Part shown: in pieces, positions 43,617 to 53,771 of the stretch
Position numbering within the stretch: the stretch's first letter is position 1
Layout of the letters: every line of letters starts with the position of its first letter
DNA from: BRH-c25 sp012519325
GTDB taxonomy: Bacteria > Bacillota > Clostridia > Lutisporales > Lutisporaceae
DNA: 64,000 nucleotides
NCBI GenBank assembly: GCA_050950645.1
Contig: JBMNHZ010000001.1
Location: forward strand, 296,895-360,894
Direction of reading: 5' to 3'
Made by a program: the position numbers and the translations under genes
Notes under the pieces: generated by a model
Databases searched by the model: none
Told to the model about the DNA's origin: nothing
The model's input: only the letters and a program-made list of their open reading frames with translations

Positions 43617-45439
43617 GTTACTGTCAAGTAAATGTTGGCAACTTTCCTTCATACAAATTTTTTGTAAATGTATTTGTAAATTTGATCGCATTTATTCCAC
43701 GTTCCTATTGACATGGGGACCCCTGTACCCTCTGGACTCCTGTTTTTAGGCGGAATTAGCCTATATTTTATGCGTCTTTCCGCCGCCAAGATTTTACCAG
43801 AGGGTACCACCCCATGTAAATAGGCTTTCGCGGCATAAACGCTATGTTTAGTTATATTACCTATAGACTAAATCGGTGAAATTTCTCATGTTAAACATGC
43901 TGCGTATTGCTTTCCTCCCATTGGTAACTGGATAATTCGTAAATGGTCTTTGCCCCTTGTGTATATTCCCGTCTTTACCTTTCCCGTCTTTTTTAGGAGC
44001 TTTCGATGCACTTAGTATCTGAATTATCTCCGCAGTTTTTTCTTCCGGTAATACAATCTTTGAAAACCTTTCAACAACCTCATTTAATCGTTTACTCGCC
44101 TTGGCAGCTAATAACTTACCTAAATTATTAGCTCCTTCGATACTCCAGCTTGCTTTACGATGTTTCATCCTCTGGGATATTATGTCACATATGTGATGTT
44201 CCATAGTCCCGAGATTGCGGTACTCTATCCCTAAAGGGGGCTTTGGAATATCTAACCCTCTTTCCTGGTAAGGTATTAAGCCGTCTCGGTTTTCTTTAAA
44301 ATATGAGTATAATCCCTTAAGCTTCTTTTGCTCTTTTTCGTCTTCTGCATTATTTACTAATCCCGCAATATATGTTAAAGTCTCATTAATTTCGTTGTTA
44401 TTCAAAAGTTTTAGTATGGCTTTTCTTTGTTCCGCATCCCTTACACTTTTCAGTATTGCCTTATTTTTATGGAAAGGATCAAGCTGATAATGTACTGTAT
44501 CATCTATACCATGCTTTATCCAGTCAGCTCCGTCACCATTAAGTATCCTCATTTGTATCTCATCGACATTGTATTCCATTGCTATCATTGCTTCTTTTAT
44601 TCTGTAAAACTCAGATATATCTTCAAAGCCTGCACAGGCTACTTTATTTACCAGTTCGTATCTATTCTTGCTGACTTCTTTCCAGCCTTCATATGCTACG
44701 GCTACTTTCATTTCAAGCTTCTTGCCTGACTTCGGGCGGTCCTTCCCTTGTATATTTATATATACCCCGTCTGCCTCTTCAAAAAGAACCGGAACTTCCT
44801 TTTCCCCACACAATTGATTCTTCTCTGCTGCTTTAGCCAGTTCGGTTTCACTTTCTTTTACCTTTTGCCCTAAAGCTTGAACCACATTCCATACACCGCC
44901 ATGGCTGATACTTTGTCCCGTTAGCTCAGTTATATTATCTGCAGCATTACGGTAAGATGTTATGCTGGCGTTTTCTACTATCTTTTCCGCCAGGTTTGTC
45001 GATATCAGCCCTATCGTATCGAATCCCAAAAGTTCATCCAACAAATATATAAATGATTTTCTGCCTTCATCATCTTTACTTTCATAAATTACACGGGAAA
45101 ATTCGACTTCTCCCATAAGGGTTTTTATTGATGTGTCCCTCCCTCCTCTATGTCTATATTTTGATTTATCTCTTTCTTCTGCAAGCCTCTTATCCATTGC
45201 TTCTAAAACACTTTTAAGAATTTCGCGAGCTATCTGGCATCCATAAGCATAAATTTCCTTTTCTAACCTATTGAATGATAAATCCTTTTCATTTACAATT
45301 ATATCAATCATACAAATCACTCCTGTCTATGTTTTCTTAGCAATTACATTTTACAGTTTGATTTGTATGATGGGAAGGGGTTTTTGCCTCTTCCTTTTAT
45401 TTTTGCCAATTATTTTGCCAATGAAAATTATACTCTAAG
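43617..45439 (-). mobile_element. ISLre2-family insertion sequence, copy 2
   Basis: 1823 bp, almost identical to copy 1. Its outer flanks (TGTCATTAC on the left, TTCATCCTT on the right) do not match, so there is no target duplication. The right side cuts into an apt gene fragment. This points to recombination rather than simple insertion. It is the left IS of the tandem array. Confidence 0.92.
43857..45311 (-). CDS. ISLre2 family transposase (UPF0236), copy 2
   Basis: 484 residues, intact, identical in translation to copy 3 and differing from copy 1 by one residue (Asn for Asp in SMFNMRNFTD). ATG at 45311 behind AGGAG. The motifs are those given for copy 1. Confidence 0.93.
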   Translation of the reverse strand: MIDIIVNEKDLSFNRLEKEIYAYGCQIAREILKSVLEAMDKRLAEERDKSKYRHRGGRDTSIKTLMGEVEFSRVIYESKDDEGRKSFIYLLDELLGFDTIGLISTNLAEKIVENASITSYRNAADNITELTGQSISHGGVWNVVQALGQKVKESETELAKAAEKNQLCGEKEVPVLFEEADGVYINIQGKDRPKSGKKLEMKVAVAYEGWKEVSKNRYELVNKVACAGFEDISEFYRIKEAMIAMEYNVDEIQMRILNGDGADWIKHGIDDTVHYQLDPFHKNKAILKSVRDAEQRKAILKLLNNNEINETLTYIAGLVNNAEDEKEQKKLKGLYSYFKENRDGLIPYQERGLDIPKPPLGIEYRNLGTMEHHICDIISQRMKHRKASWSIEGANNLGKLLAAKASKRLNEVVERFSKIVLPEEKTAEIIQILSASKAPKKDGKGKDGNIHKGQRPFTNYPVTNGRKAIRSMFNMRNFTDLVYR

Positions 45440-45508
45440 TTCATCCTTAACGCTTATTCCTTCCTTCGGGAAATTCTCTATGTTTCTTATATACCTTTCC
45501 AAATCCAT
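45440..45508 (-). pseudogene. apt: apt fragment (first 23 codons), array unit 1
   Basis: Minus-strand ATG at 45508 with GGGAG 8 nt upstream, reading MDLERYIRNIENFPKEGISV and then KDE before running into ISLre2 copy 2. This matches the adenine phosphoribosyltransferase N-terminus (MDL...FPKEGI..KD). It lies 18 bp after the recJ stop, the usual Firmicute recJ-apt order. The rest of the gene is missing. Confidence 0.8.
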
Positions 45509-45526
45509 GAGTAATGCTCCCATATA

Positions 45527-46624
45527 TTAATTTATGAGCTTTATATCTTTTATGTTCAGCTGCACACTTTCTGTTCCGTTCCATATGTTATTCTCAATAC
45601 TACATATTATATCAATTTTTTTTCCTATTTGTAATGTTTTTTGCATATTTCCCAAGTTAAAAGCAATACACCTTATTTCTTTTTCACCGTCAAATACCTT
45701 TAGAGAAAGATGATTATTATTATTCCCTACCATCTTGGAAGAGGTGACTGTGAGCCCCCTATACACAAAAACAGGAATAGGGTTTCCTGTGCCGAAGGGT
45801 TCCATAAGCTTCAACTTCTTAACAATATCAAGATTTACATCCTTTGGGTCCAGTTTAAAATCTACAAGGACTTCAGGCATGAGCCTGTCCTTCCCTAAGG
45901 CATTTTCCACTTCACTATTCATCTTCTCCCTGAGCTCATCTACCCTTTCAGTCCTGATAGTGAAGCCTGCAGCCATTTCATGCCCTCCATACCTTTCAAA
46001 AAGATATTCGTGTTTTGTCATTGCGCTAAAAATATTGAAGCCGGGTATGCTTCTTGCAGACCCTTTGCTGAACTCGCCTTCACAAGCCATGATAAAGGAA
46101 GGAAGATAAAACTTTTCTACCAGTCTCGATGCCACAATACCAATAACACCTACATGCCAGTTTTCGCTGCACAGAACCAGTACCTTATCTCTATCAATAT
46201 CCACCGTCTCACCAATCATGGCTTCTGCACCGTTTAATATTTCATTTTCAATTGCCTGACGCTTCTTATTGTCAGAATCCAGCTTGGCGGCTATTTCCAT
46301 AGCTCTGCCGGCATCATCGGTGAGCAATAACTCAACACACTCACCGGCATCATCGATTCTGCCTGCTGCATTTATCCTGGGAGCAAGCATAAAGGCCACA
46401 TTATATGTATTCAGCTCTCTGTCCCTTAATCCGCATACCCTAAGCAGCGCTTTTATTCCATGGTTATTTGTATTTTGAATCTTAACAAGTCCATTCTTCA
46501 CTATGGTCCTGTTTTCACCCAGCAGTGGCACCACGTCAGCTATTGTTCCGATTGATACAATGTCTAAAAGTTTTTCTGAGTAAGCTGAATTGCCTGCTCT
46601 GGAAAACAATGCGCTTATAAGCTT
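45527..46624 (-). pseudogene. recJ: recJ, 5'-truncated, array unit 1
   Basis: The C-terminal portion of the single-strand-specific exonuclease RecJ. Native sequence begins at KLISALFSRAGNSAYSEKLL and continues with IGTIADVVPLLGENRTIVKN, APRINAAGRIDDAGECVELL, the DHHA1 GGHEMAAGFTIR and the C-terminal OB-like domain to a normal stop. The N-terminal catalytic motifs, including DHH, are replaced by ISLre2 copy 3. The frame remains open into the IS as far as 46699, so a chimeric 390-residue product could be made, but it cannot be an active exonuclease. Confidence 0.9.
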
Positions 46625-48447
46625 GTTACTGTCAAGTAAATGTTGGCAACTTTCCTTCATACAAATTTTTTGTAAATGTATTTGTAAATTTGATCGCATT
46701 TATTCCACGTTCCTATTGACATGGGGACCCCTGTACCCTCTGGACTCCTGTTTTTAGGCGGAATTAGCCTATATTTTATGCGTCTTTCCGCCGCCAAGAT
46801 TTTACCAGAGGGTACCACCCCATGTAAATAGGCTTTCGCGGCATAAACGCTATGTTTAGTTATATTACCTATAGACTAAATCGGTGAAATTTCTCATGTT
46901 AAACATGCTGCGTATTGCTTTCCTCCCATTGGTAACTGGATAATTCGTAAATGGTCTTTGCCCCTTGTGTATATTCCCGTCTTTACCTTTCCCGTCTTTT
47001 TTAGGAGCTTTCGATGCACTTAGTATCTGAATTATCTCCGCAGTTTTTTCTTCCGGTAATACAATCTTTGAAAACCTTTCAACAACCTCATTTAATCGTT
47101 TACTCGCCTTGGCAGCTAATAACTTACCTAAATTATTAGCTCCTTCGATACTCCAGCTTGCTTTACGATGTTTCATCCTCTGGGATATTATGTCACATAT
47201 GTGATGTTCCATAGTCCCGAGATTGCGGTACTCTATCCCTAAAGGGGGCTTTGGAATATCTAACCCTCTTTCCTGGTAAGGTATTAAGCCGTCTCGGTTT
47301 TCTTTAAAATATGAGTATAATCCCTTAAGCTTCTTTTGCTCTTTTTCGTCTTCTGCATTATTTACTAATCCCGCAATATATGTTAAAGTCTCATTAATTT
47401 CGTTGTTATTCAAAAGTTTTAGTATGGCTTTTCTTTGTTCCGCATCCCTTACACTTTTCAGTATTGCCTTATTTTTATGGAAAGGATCAAGCTGATAATG
47501 TACTGTATCATCTATACCATGCTTTATCCAGTCAGCTCCGTCACCATTAAGTATCCTCATTTGTATCTCATCGACATTGTATTCCATTGCTATCATTGCT
47601 TCTTTTATTCTGTAAAACTCAGATATATCTTCAAAGCCTGCACAGGCTACTTTATTTACCAGTTCGTATCTATTCTTGCTGACTTCTTTCCAGCCTTCAT
47701 ATGCTACGGCTACTTTCATTTCAAGCTTCTTGCCTGACTTCGGGCGGTCCTTCCCTTGTATATTTATATATACCCCGTCTGCCTCTTCAAAAAGAACCGG
47801 AACTTCCTTTTCCCCACACAATTGATTCTTCTCTGCTGCTTTAGCCAGTTCGGTTTCACTTTCTTTTACCTTTTGCCCTAAAGCTTGAACCACATTCCAT
47901 ACACCGCCATGGCTGATACTTTGTCCCGTTAGCTCAGTTATATTATCTGCAGCATTACGGTAAGATGTTATGCTGGCGTTTTCTACTATCTTTTCCGCCA
48001 GGTTTGTCGATATCAGCCCTATCGTATCGAATCCCAAAAGTTCATCCAACAAATATATAAATGATTTTCTGCCTTCATCATCTTTACTTTCATAAATTAC
48101 ACGGGAAAATTCGACTTCTCCCATAAGGGTTTTTATTGATGTGTCCCTCCCTCCTCTATGTCTATATTTTGATTTATCTCTTTCTTCTGCAAGCCTCTTA
48201 TCCATTGCTTCTAAAACACTTTTAAGAATTTCGCGAGCTATCTGGCATCCATAAGCATAAATTTCCTTTTCTAACCTATTGAATGATAAATCCTTTTCAT
48301 TTACAATTATATCAATCATACAAATCACTCCTGTCTATGTTTTCTTAGCAATTACATTTTACAGTTTGATTTGTATGATGGGAAGGGGTTTTTGCCTCTT
48401 CCTTTTATTTTTGCCAATTATTTTGCCAATGAAAATTATACTCTAAG
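46625..48447 (-). mobile_element. ISLre2-family insertion sequence, copy 3
   Basis: 1823 bp, the middle IS of the array. The left flank is recJ, the right flank apt, with no target duplication. It is identical in layout and translation to copy 2. Confidence 0.92.
46865..48319 (-). CDS. ISLre2 family transposase (UPF0236), copy 3
   Basis: 484 residues, identical in translation to copy 2. ATG at 48319 behind AGGAG. Intact. Confidence 0.93.
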   Translation of the reverse strand: MIDIIVNEKDLSFNRLEKEIYAYGCQIAREILKSVLEAMDKRLAEERDKSKYRHRGGRDTSIKTLMGEVEFSRVIYESKDDEGRKSFIYLLDELLGFDTIGLISTNLAEKIVENASITSYRNAADNITELTGQSISHGGVWNVVQALGQKVKESETELAKAAEKNQLCGEKEVPVLFEEADGVYINIQGKDRPKSGKKLEMKVAVAYEGWKEVSKNRYELVNKVACAGFEDISEFYRIKEAMIAMEYNVDEIQMRILNGDGADWIKHGIDDTVHYQLDPFHKNKAILKSVRDAEQRKAILKLLNNNEINETLTYIAGLVNNAEDEKEQKKLKGLYSYFKENRDGLIPYQERGLDIPKPPLGIEYRNLGTMEHHICDIISQRMKHRKASWSIEGANNLGKLLAAKASKRLNEVVERFSKIVLPEEKTAEIIQILSASKAPKKDGKGKDGNIHKGQRPFTNYPVTNGRKAIRSMFNMRNFTDLVYR

Positions 48448-48516
48448 TTCATCCTTAACGCTTATTCCTTCCTTCGGGAAATTCTCTATGTTTCTTATAT
48501 ACCTTTCCAAATCCAT
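48448..48516 (-). pseudogene. apt: apt fragment (first 23 codons), array unit 2
   Basis: Exact second copy of the fragment at 45440-45508, 3008 bp away, with the same ribosome site and the same junction with the IS end. Confidence 0.8.
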
Positions 48517-48534
48517 GAGTAATGCTCCCATATA

Positions 48535-49632
48535 TTAATTTATGAGCTTTATATCTTTTATGTTCAGCTGCACACTTTCTGTTCCGTTCCATATGTTATT
48601 CTCAATACTACATATTATATCAATTTTTTTTCCTATTTGTAATGTTTTTTGCATATTTCCCAAGTTAAAAGCAATACACCTTATTTCTTTTTCACCGTCA
48701 AATACCTTTAGAGAAAGATGATTATTATTATTCCCTACCATCTTGGAAGAGGTGACTGTGAGCCCCCTATACACAAAAACAGGAATAGGGTTTCCTGTGC
48801 CGAAGGGTTCCATAAGCTTCAACTTCTTAACAATATCAAGATTTACATCCTTTGGGTCCAGTTTAAAATCTACAAGGACTTCAGGCATGAGCCTGTCCTT
48901 CCCTAAGGCATTTTCCACTTCACTATTCATCTTCTCCCTGAGCTCATCTACCCTTTCAGTCCTGATAGTGAAGCCTGCAGCCATTTCATGCCCTCCATAC
49001 CTTTCAAAAAGATATTCGTGTTTTGTCATTGCGCTAAAAATATTGAAGCCGGGTATGCTTCTTGCAGACCCTTTGCTGAACTCGCCTTCACAAGCCATGA
49101 TAAAGGAAGGAAGATAAAACTTTTCTACCAGTCTCGATGCCACAATACCAATAACACCTACATGCCAGTTTTCGCTGCACAGAACCAGTACCTTATCTCT
49201 ATCAATATCCACCGTCTCACCAATCATGGCTTCTGCACCGTTTAATATTTCATTTTCAATTGCCTGACGCTTCTTATTGTCAGAATCCAGCTTGGCGGCT
49301 ATTTCCATAGCTCTGCCGGCATCATCGGTGAGCAATAACTCAACACACTCACCGGCATCATCGATTCTGCCTGCTGCATTTATCCTGGGAGCAAGCATAA
49401 AGGCCACATTATATGTATTCAGCTCTCTGTCCCTTAATCCGCATACCCTAAGCAGCGCTTTTATTCCATGGTTATTTGTATTTTGAATCTTAACAAGTCC
49501 ATTCTTCACTATGGTCCTGTTTTCACCCAGCAGTGGCACCACGTCAGCTATTGTTCCGATTGATACAATGTCTAAAAGTTTTTCTGAGTAAGCTGAATTG
49601 CCTGCTCTGGAAAACAATGCGCTTATAAGCTT
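48535..49632 (-). pseudogene. recJ: recJ, 5'-truncated, array unit 2
   Basis: Second copy of the RecJ C-terminal fragment, identical in translation to 45527-46624. Its 5' side is replaced by ISLre2 copy 4. The frame stays open into the IS to 49707. Confidence 0.9.
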
Positions 49633-51443
49633 GTTACTGTCAAGTAAATGTTGGCAACTTTCCTTCATACAAATTTTTTGTAAATGTATTTGTAAATTTG
49701 ATCGCATTTATTCCACGTTCCTATTGACATGGGGACCCCTGTACCCTCTGGACTCCTGTTTTTAGGCGGAATTAGCCTATATTTTATGCGTCTTTCCGCC
49801 GCCAAGATTTTACCAGAGGGTACCACCCCATATCAATAGGCTTTCGCGGCATAAACGCTATGTTTATTTGTATTACCTATAGACTAAATCAGTGAAATTT
49901 CTCATGTTAAACATGCTGCGTATTGCTTTTCTCCCGTTGGTAACAGAATAATTCGTAAATGGTATCTGACCTTTGTGTATATTTCCGTCTTTACCTTTCC
50001 CGTCTTTTTTAGGAGCTTTCGATGCACTTAGTATCTGAATTATCTCCGCAGTTTTTTCCTCCGGTAATACAATCTTTGAATACCTTTCAACTACCTCATT
50101 TAATCGTTTACTCGCCTTGGCAGCTAATAACTTCCCTAAATTATTAGCTCCTTCGATACTCCAGCTTGCTTTACGATGTTTCATCCTCTGAGCTATTATG
50201 TCACATATATGATGTTCCATTGTTCCTAGATTACGGTACTCTAACCCCGGTGGAGGCTTTGGAATGTCCAATCCCCTTTCTTGATAAGGGATTAATCCTT
50301 CCCGGTTTTCCTTAAAATATTTGTATAAAACTTTGAGCTTCATTTGTTCTTTCTCATCTTCTGCATCATTTGCTAATCCTGCAATATATAATAGCGTCTC
50401 ATCAATTTCGTTGCTATTTAATAGTTTAAGTATAATCTTTCTTCGTTCCTCATTCTTTACACTTCTGAGTATTGCCTTATGTTTATGAAAAGGATCCAGC
50501 TGATAATGTACTGTATCATCTATACCATGCTTTATCCAAGTAGCTCCGTCACCATTGAGTATCCTCATTTGTACCTCATCTACATTGTATTCTTTAGCTA
50601 TCATTGCTTCTTTTATTTTGTAAAACTCAGATATATCTTCAAAGCCTGCACAGGCTACTTTATTTACCAGTTCGTATCTATTCTTGCTGACTTCTTTCCA
50701 GCCTTCATATGCTACGGCTACTTTCATTTCAAGCTTCTTGCCTGACTTCGGGCGGTCCTTCCCTTGTATATTTATATATACTCCATCAGCCTCTTCAAAA
50801 AGAACTGGAATTTCTTTTTCTCCACACAGTTGATTTTTCTCTGCTGCTTTTGCTAACTCTGCTTCTTCTTCCCTTACCTTTTGACCCAAAGCCTGAACCA
50901 CATTCCATACACCGCCATGGCTGATACTTTGTCCGCTTAATTCTGTTACATTATTAGCAGCATTACGGTAGGATGTTATACTTGCATTCGCCACTATTCT
51001 TTCTGCAAGGTTTGTTGATATCAGCCCTATTGTGTCAAATCCTAACAATTGGTCTAGCAAATATATATATGCCTTATTACCTTCATCATTAGTACTCTCA
51101 TAAACTACACGGGAAAATTCCACTTCTCCCATCAGTGTCTTTACCGATGTATCTCTAGTTCCTTTATGCCTATATATCGATTTATCCCTTTCTTCTGCGA
51201 TCTTCTTATCCAACGCTTCCAAAACATTTTTTAGCATTTCGCGAGCTATCTGGCAGCCATAATCATAAATTTCCTTTTCTAACCTATTGAATGATAACTC
51301 CATTTCATTTACAATTATATCAATCATACAAATCACTCCTGTCTATGTTTTCTAAGCAATTACATTTTACAGTTTGATTTGTATGATGGGAAGGGGTTTT
51401 TGCCTCTTCCTTTTATTTTTGCCAATAAAAATTATACTCTAAG
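49633..51443 (-). mobile_element. ISLre2-family insertion sequence, copy 4 (divergent, 1811 bp)
   Basis: Same ends and organisation as copies 1-3, but 12 bp shorter near the right terminus (one TTTTGCCAAT-type repeat unit is missing) and with many nucleotide differences across the transposase. Some internal stretches are identical to the other copies. No target duplication: recJ lies on the left and a D-cysteine desulfhydrase gene on the right. It forms the right edge of the array. Confidence 0.9.
49873..51327 (-). CDS. ISLre2 family transposase (UPF0236), copy 4, mosaic
   Basis: 484 residues, intact. It differs from copies 1-3 at many positions (for example YRHKGTRDTSVKTLMGEVEF, LLDQLLGFDTIGL, NASITSYRNAANNVTELSG). 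The core from about GKDRPKSGKKLEMKVAVAYE onward for some 50 residues is identical, and the DNA at about 50623-50781 is identical too. This patchwork indicates gene conversion with another copy. ATG at 51327 behind AGGAG. Confidence 0.92.
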   Translation of the reverse strand: MIDIIVNEMELSFNRLEKEIYDYGCQIAREMLKNVLEALDKKIAEERDKSIYRHKGTRDTSVKTLMGEVEFSRVVYESTNDEGNKAYIYLLDQLLGFDTIGLISTNLAERIVANASITSYRNAANNVTELSGQSISHGGVWNVVQALGQKVREEEAELAKAAEKNQLCGEKEIPVLFEEADGVYINIQGKDRPKSGKKLEMKVAVAYEGWKEVSKNRYELVNKVACAGFEDISEFYKIKEAMIAKEYNVDEVQMRILNGDGATWIKHGIDDTVHYQLDPFHKHKAILRSVKNEERRKIILKLLNSNEIDETLLYIAGLANDAEDEKEQMKLKVLYKYFKENREGLIPYQERGLDIPKPPPGLEYRNLGTMEHHICDIIAQRMKHRKASWSIEGANNLGKLLAAKASKRLNEVVERYSKIVLPEEKTAEIIQILSASKAPKKDGKGKDGNIHKGQIPFTNYSVTNGRKAIRSMFNMRNFTDLVYR

Positions 51444-51461
51444 TTGTATGGAGGATTTATA

Positions 51462-52460
51462 ATGCTGAAAATTCCCGAGAAAATACACCTGGCGAATCTG
51501 CCGACTCGAATAGAAAAATTAGATAAGCTTACCAAGACTCTTGCGGGACCGGAAATATTTATAAAAAGAGATGATCAGACAGGCACCGAGCTTTCCGGCA
51601 ATAAAGTCAGAAAACTGGAGTACTCTGTTAAGGAAGCCTTGAATATGGGCTGTAACTGTCTGATTACCTGCGGAGGCATACAATCCAACCACTGCAGGGC
51701 TACCGCAGCGGCTGCAGTCAAATTGGGAATGAAATGCTGTCTTGTTCTAAGGGGTGAAGCAGGCTCTGAAGCAGAAGGGAACCTCCTTCTCAACAGACTT
51801 CTGGGAGCTGAAATCCGTTTTATTACCGCTGAAGAATATAGCAATCAAAGGTCTGAAATTATGGAATCCATAAAGCAGGAAATGTATGATAAGGGCTTTA
51901 AGGCCTATATCATACCCGAAGGAGCCTCCAATGGAATAGGAAGCTTCGGATATTACGCTGCCATGGAAGAGATAATAGCGCAGGAAAAAGAATTGGGAAT
52001 TGGCTTTGACTGCATAGTGCTTGCCACAGGTTCGGGAGGCACCTACTCAGGATTATGGCTTGCAAATAAGATTTTCAGCCACCCTGCTGATGTTCTTGGT
52101 ATTTGTGTTGGCGGGGATGCCGAATATTTTAATACGAGAATACCTGAGATACTATACGAAAGTATGGAGTATATGGATGTCAATATCCCGGTATCCCCTA
52201 AAGATATTAATATTATAGACGGGTATGTCGGAAGAGGTTATGCAATAAGTCGTCCTGAAGAGCTTAAATTCATACACGACCTTGCAAAGTTAGAAGGAAT
52301 AATACTTGATCCGGTCTACACCGGAAAGGCAATGTACGGACTTACAGAGGAAATCAAGAAAGGCACCTTCAAAGATTATAAGAATATACTTTTTATTCAC
52401 ACCGGGGGTCTTTTCGGACTCTTCCCCCAGGGAGACCTGTTTGAATTTTTGCCAAAATGA
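51462..52460 (+). CDS. D-cysteine desulfhydrase / ACC deaminase family PLP protein
   Basis: A 332-residue fold-type II PLP enzyme. It begins MLKIPEKIHLANLPTRIEKL, with the PLP lysine in the pattern GTELSGNKVRKLEY (about residue 48), then CGGIQSNHCRATAAAA, LATGSGGTYSGLWLANK and a C-terminal FIHTGGLFGLFPQ. The family converts D-cysteine to pyruvate, ammonia and sulfide, or deaminates 1-aminocyclopropane-1-carboxylate; L-cysteate lyase is another relative. The ATG at 51462 is preceded by GGAGG. ISLre2 copy 4 ends 18 bp upstream, so its native promoter is gone and expression may depend on the IS. Confidence 0.88.
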   Translation: MLKIPEKIHLANLPTRIEKLDKLTKTLAGPEIFIKRDDQTGTELSGNKVRKLEYSVKEALNMGCNCLITCGGIQSNHCRATAAAAVKLGMKCCLVLRGEAGSEAEGNLLLNRLLGAEIRFITAEEYSNQRSEIMESIKQEMYDKGFKAYIIPEGASNGIGSFGYYAAMEEIIAQEKELGIGFDCIVLATGSGGTYSGLWLANKIFSHPADVLGICVGGDAEYFNTRIPEILYESMEYMDVNIPVSPKDINIIDGYVGRGYAISRPEELKFIHDLAKLEGIILDPVYTGKAMYGLTEEIKKGTFKDYKNILFIHTGGLFGLFPQGDLFEFLPK

Positions 52461-52538
52461 CCTTATCAGTTTGTATAATTAATTTTGTTTTGTATCTTTA
52501 TTCAAGGAAATTATTTTTCTTCACTTTTCCTAATACCA

Positions 52539-53531
52539 TTAATCAGAGTATAATGAATTCATTTTCCTTATCTCTTCTTTAACCCGCTGTTTTATATGCT
52601 CAGGCTTGTTAACCTGAACCTCTGACCCAAACCCCAGTATCCATTTTATTATTTCAGGCGCATCAGTAGTTTCCTTTATAAAAAGCACTGATCCGTCCTC
52701 TTGACATAACAGCTTATCAGCTCTGTTCGCTTCATATTCTATTATGAATCTTGCAGCATTACCCGTAAACTTCAGTTCTAAGTTTATCCGGTTTTTCCCT
52801 ATAAGCCTTAAAAACATTTTCTTCTTATAATCTTCATAGGCATTATCCGGCCTTTCAAAATACTCATCAAGTATTTGTATTTCAAGAATTCTGGAGACTC
52901 TGAGATCTCGAATCTCCTTCCTTAAATGACAATATCCGATTATATGGTAGCAGCCTTCGAATATCTGCAGAAAATAAGGATCAAATTTTCTTTCTGTCGT
53001 CTCATCGCTATTATATGAATAATACTTTACCAATACGCGCCTCTTAGTCTCAACTGCCTTCCTTATGATATTCAAACGCTCAATGTTCAGATTATTTTCT
53101 GCACTAATATTGGATAATTCAACCTTCAAGAAATCTTTCAATGTCTCTATATATGCCCGGTCAAGCCTTGGAAGTCTTGTAATCAGTCTTTCAATCAATT
53201 GTTTTGCTGTAGTCCCGATATCCAGTGTTGAATATGTGGCAATCACTTCCCTGATAAAATACAGTGATATAAGTTCTGTAATTGTAAAATTAATATTCTT
53301 CAGCCCGAATTTTGAAGCAATATAGTAAGTCTTATTGTCCCTTATTTCCTCCATAACCGGGAAGTTCACCGTAGATATATAGTCAATATCTCTTTCAATG
53401 GTCCTTTTGCTGTTGTCTATACCAACCTTGCGCAAATAATCCATTATTTCGTCTATTGTAAATCCGGCTCTGCTTTCTGAAATTAGGGATAATATATATA
53501 GCTGTCTTTCTATCTGTGTAGTATCAGGCAT
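52539..53531 (-). CDS. WYL-domain transcriptional regulator
   Basis: A YafY-type regulator of 330 residues: an N-terminal winged helix-turn-helix (about 8-65, LYILSLISESRAGFTIDEI and SKRTIERDIDYIS), then a WYL domain (about 145-225: VETKRRVLVKYYSYNSDE, FDPYFLQIFEGCYHIIGY, LRVSRILEIQIL), and a WCX C-terminal domain (about 240-325). WYL proteins sense small ligands; the targets are unknown. The ATG at 53531 after GGGGGAA is preferred over the frame start at 53546. It is convergent with the D-cysteine desulfhydrase gene. Confidence 0.88.
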   Translation of the reverse strand: MPDTTQIERQLYILSLISESRAGFTIDEIMDYLRKVGIDNSKRTIERDIDYISTVNFPVMEEIRDNKTYYIASKFGLKNINFTITELISLYFIREVIATYSTLDIGTTAKQLIERLITRLPRLDRAYIETLKDFLKVELSNISAENNLNIERLNIIRKAVETKRRVLVKYYSYNSDETTERKFDPYFLQIFEGCYHIIGYCHLRKEIRDLRVSRILEIQILDEYFERPDNAYEDYKKKMFLRLIGKNRINLELKFTGNAARFIIEYEANRADKLLCQEDGSVLFIKETTDAPEIIKWILGFGSEVQVNKPEHIKQRVKEEIRKMNSLYSD

Positions 53532-53771
53532 AATCGTTCCCCCCACAACTTTGTTTTATACTTATATTGTCAAAATGTATCTATTTACACTTATTTTCCC
53601 AACTACCATTATAGCATAGATGTCAAAATAAGGGTAAAAAGGATTGCGGTTCCACATGGGGGATATAAGAGCATAAGTAGTGATATGCCATCTATTCACA
53701 TAATCCACAATTTCTACGGTAGATTTAGAGAATGGTATAAAATTACAGGAGAAAAACTTAATGAATATTAG

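Larger units (their letters stand above)
43617..49632. repeat. Tandem duplication, two 3008-bp units of ISLre2 plus recJ'-apt'
   Basis: 43617-46624 and 46625-49632 have the same content in the same order (IS, apt fragment, recJ fragment), with all landmarks exactly 3008 bp apart and identical translations. A further IS copy (copy 4) closes the array on the right. This is the structure left by unequal crossing-over between flanking IS copies. Confidence 0.92.

Noticed and set aside
53600..53769. Plus-strand frame ending in HNFYGRFREWYKITGEKLNEY-like text before a terminator, and a minus-strand 74-codon frame
   Set aside because: No start with a ribosome site and no family match; it could be a remnant of a mobile element, but the evidence is too thin to annotate.
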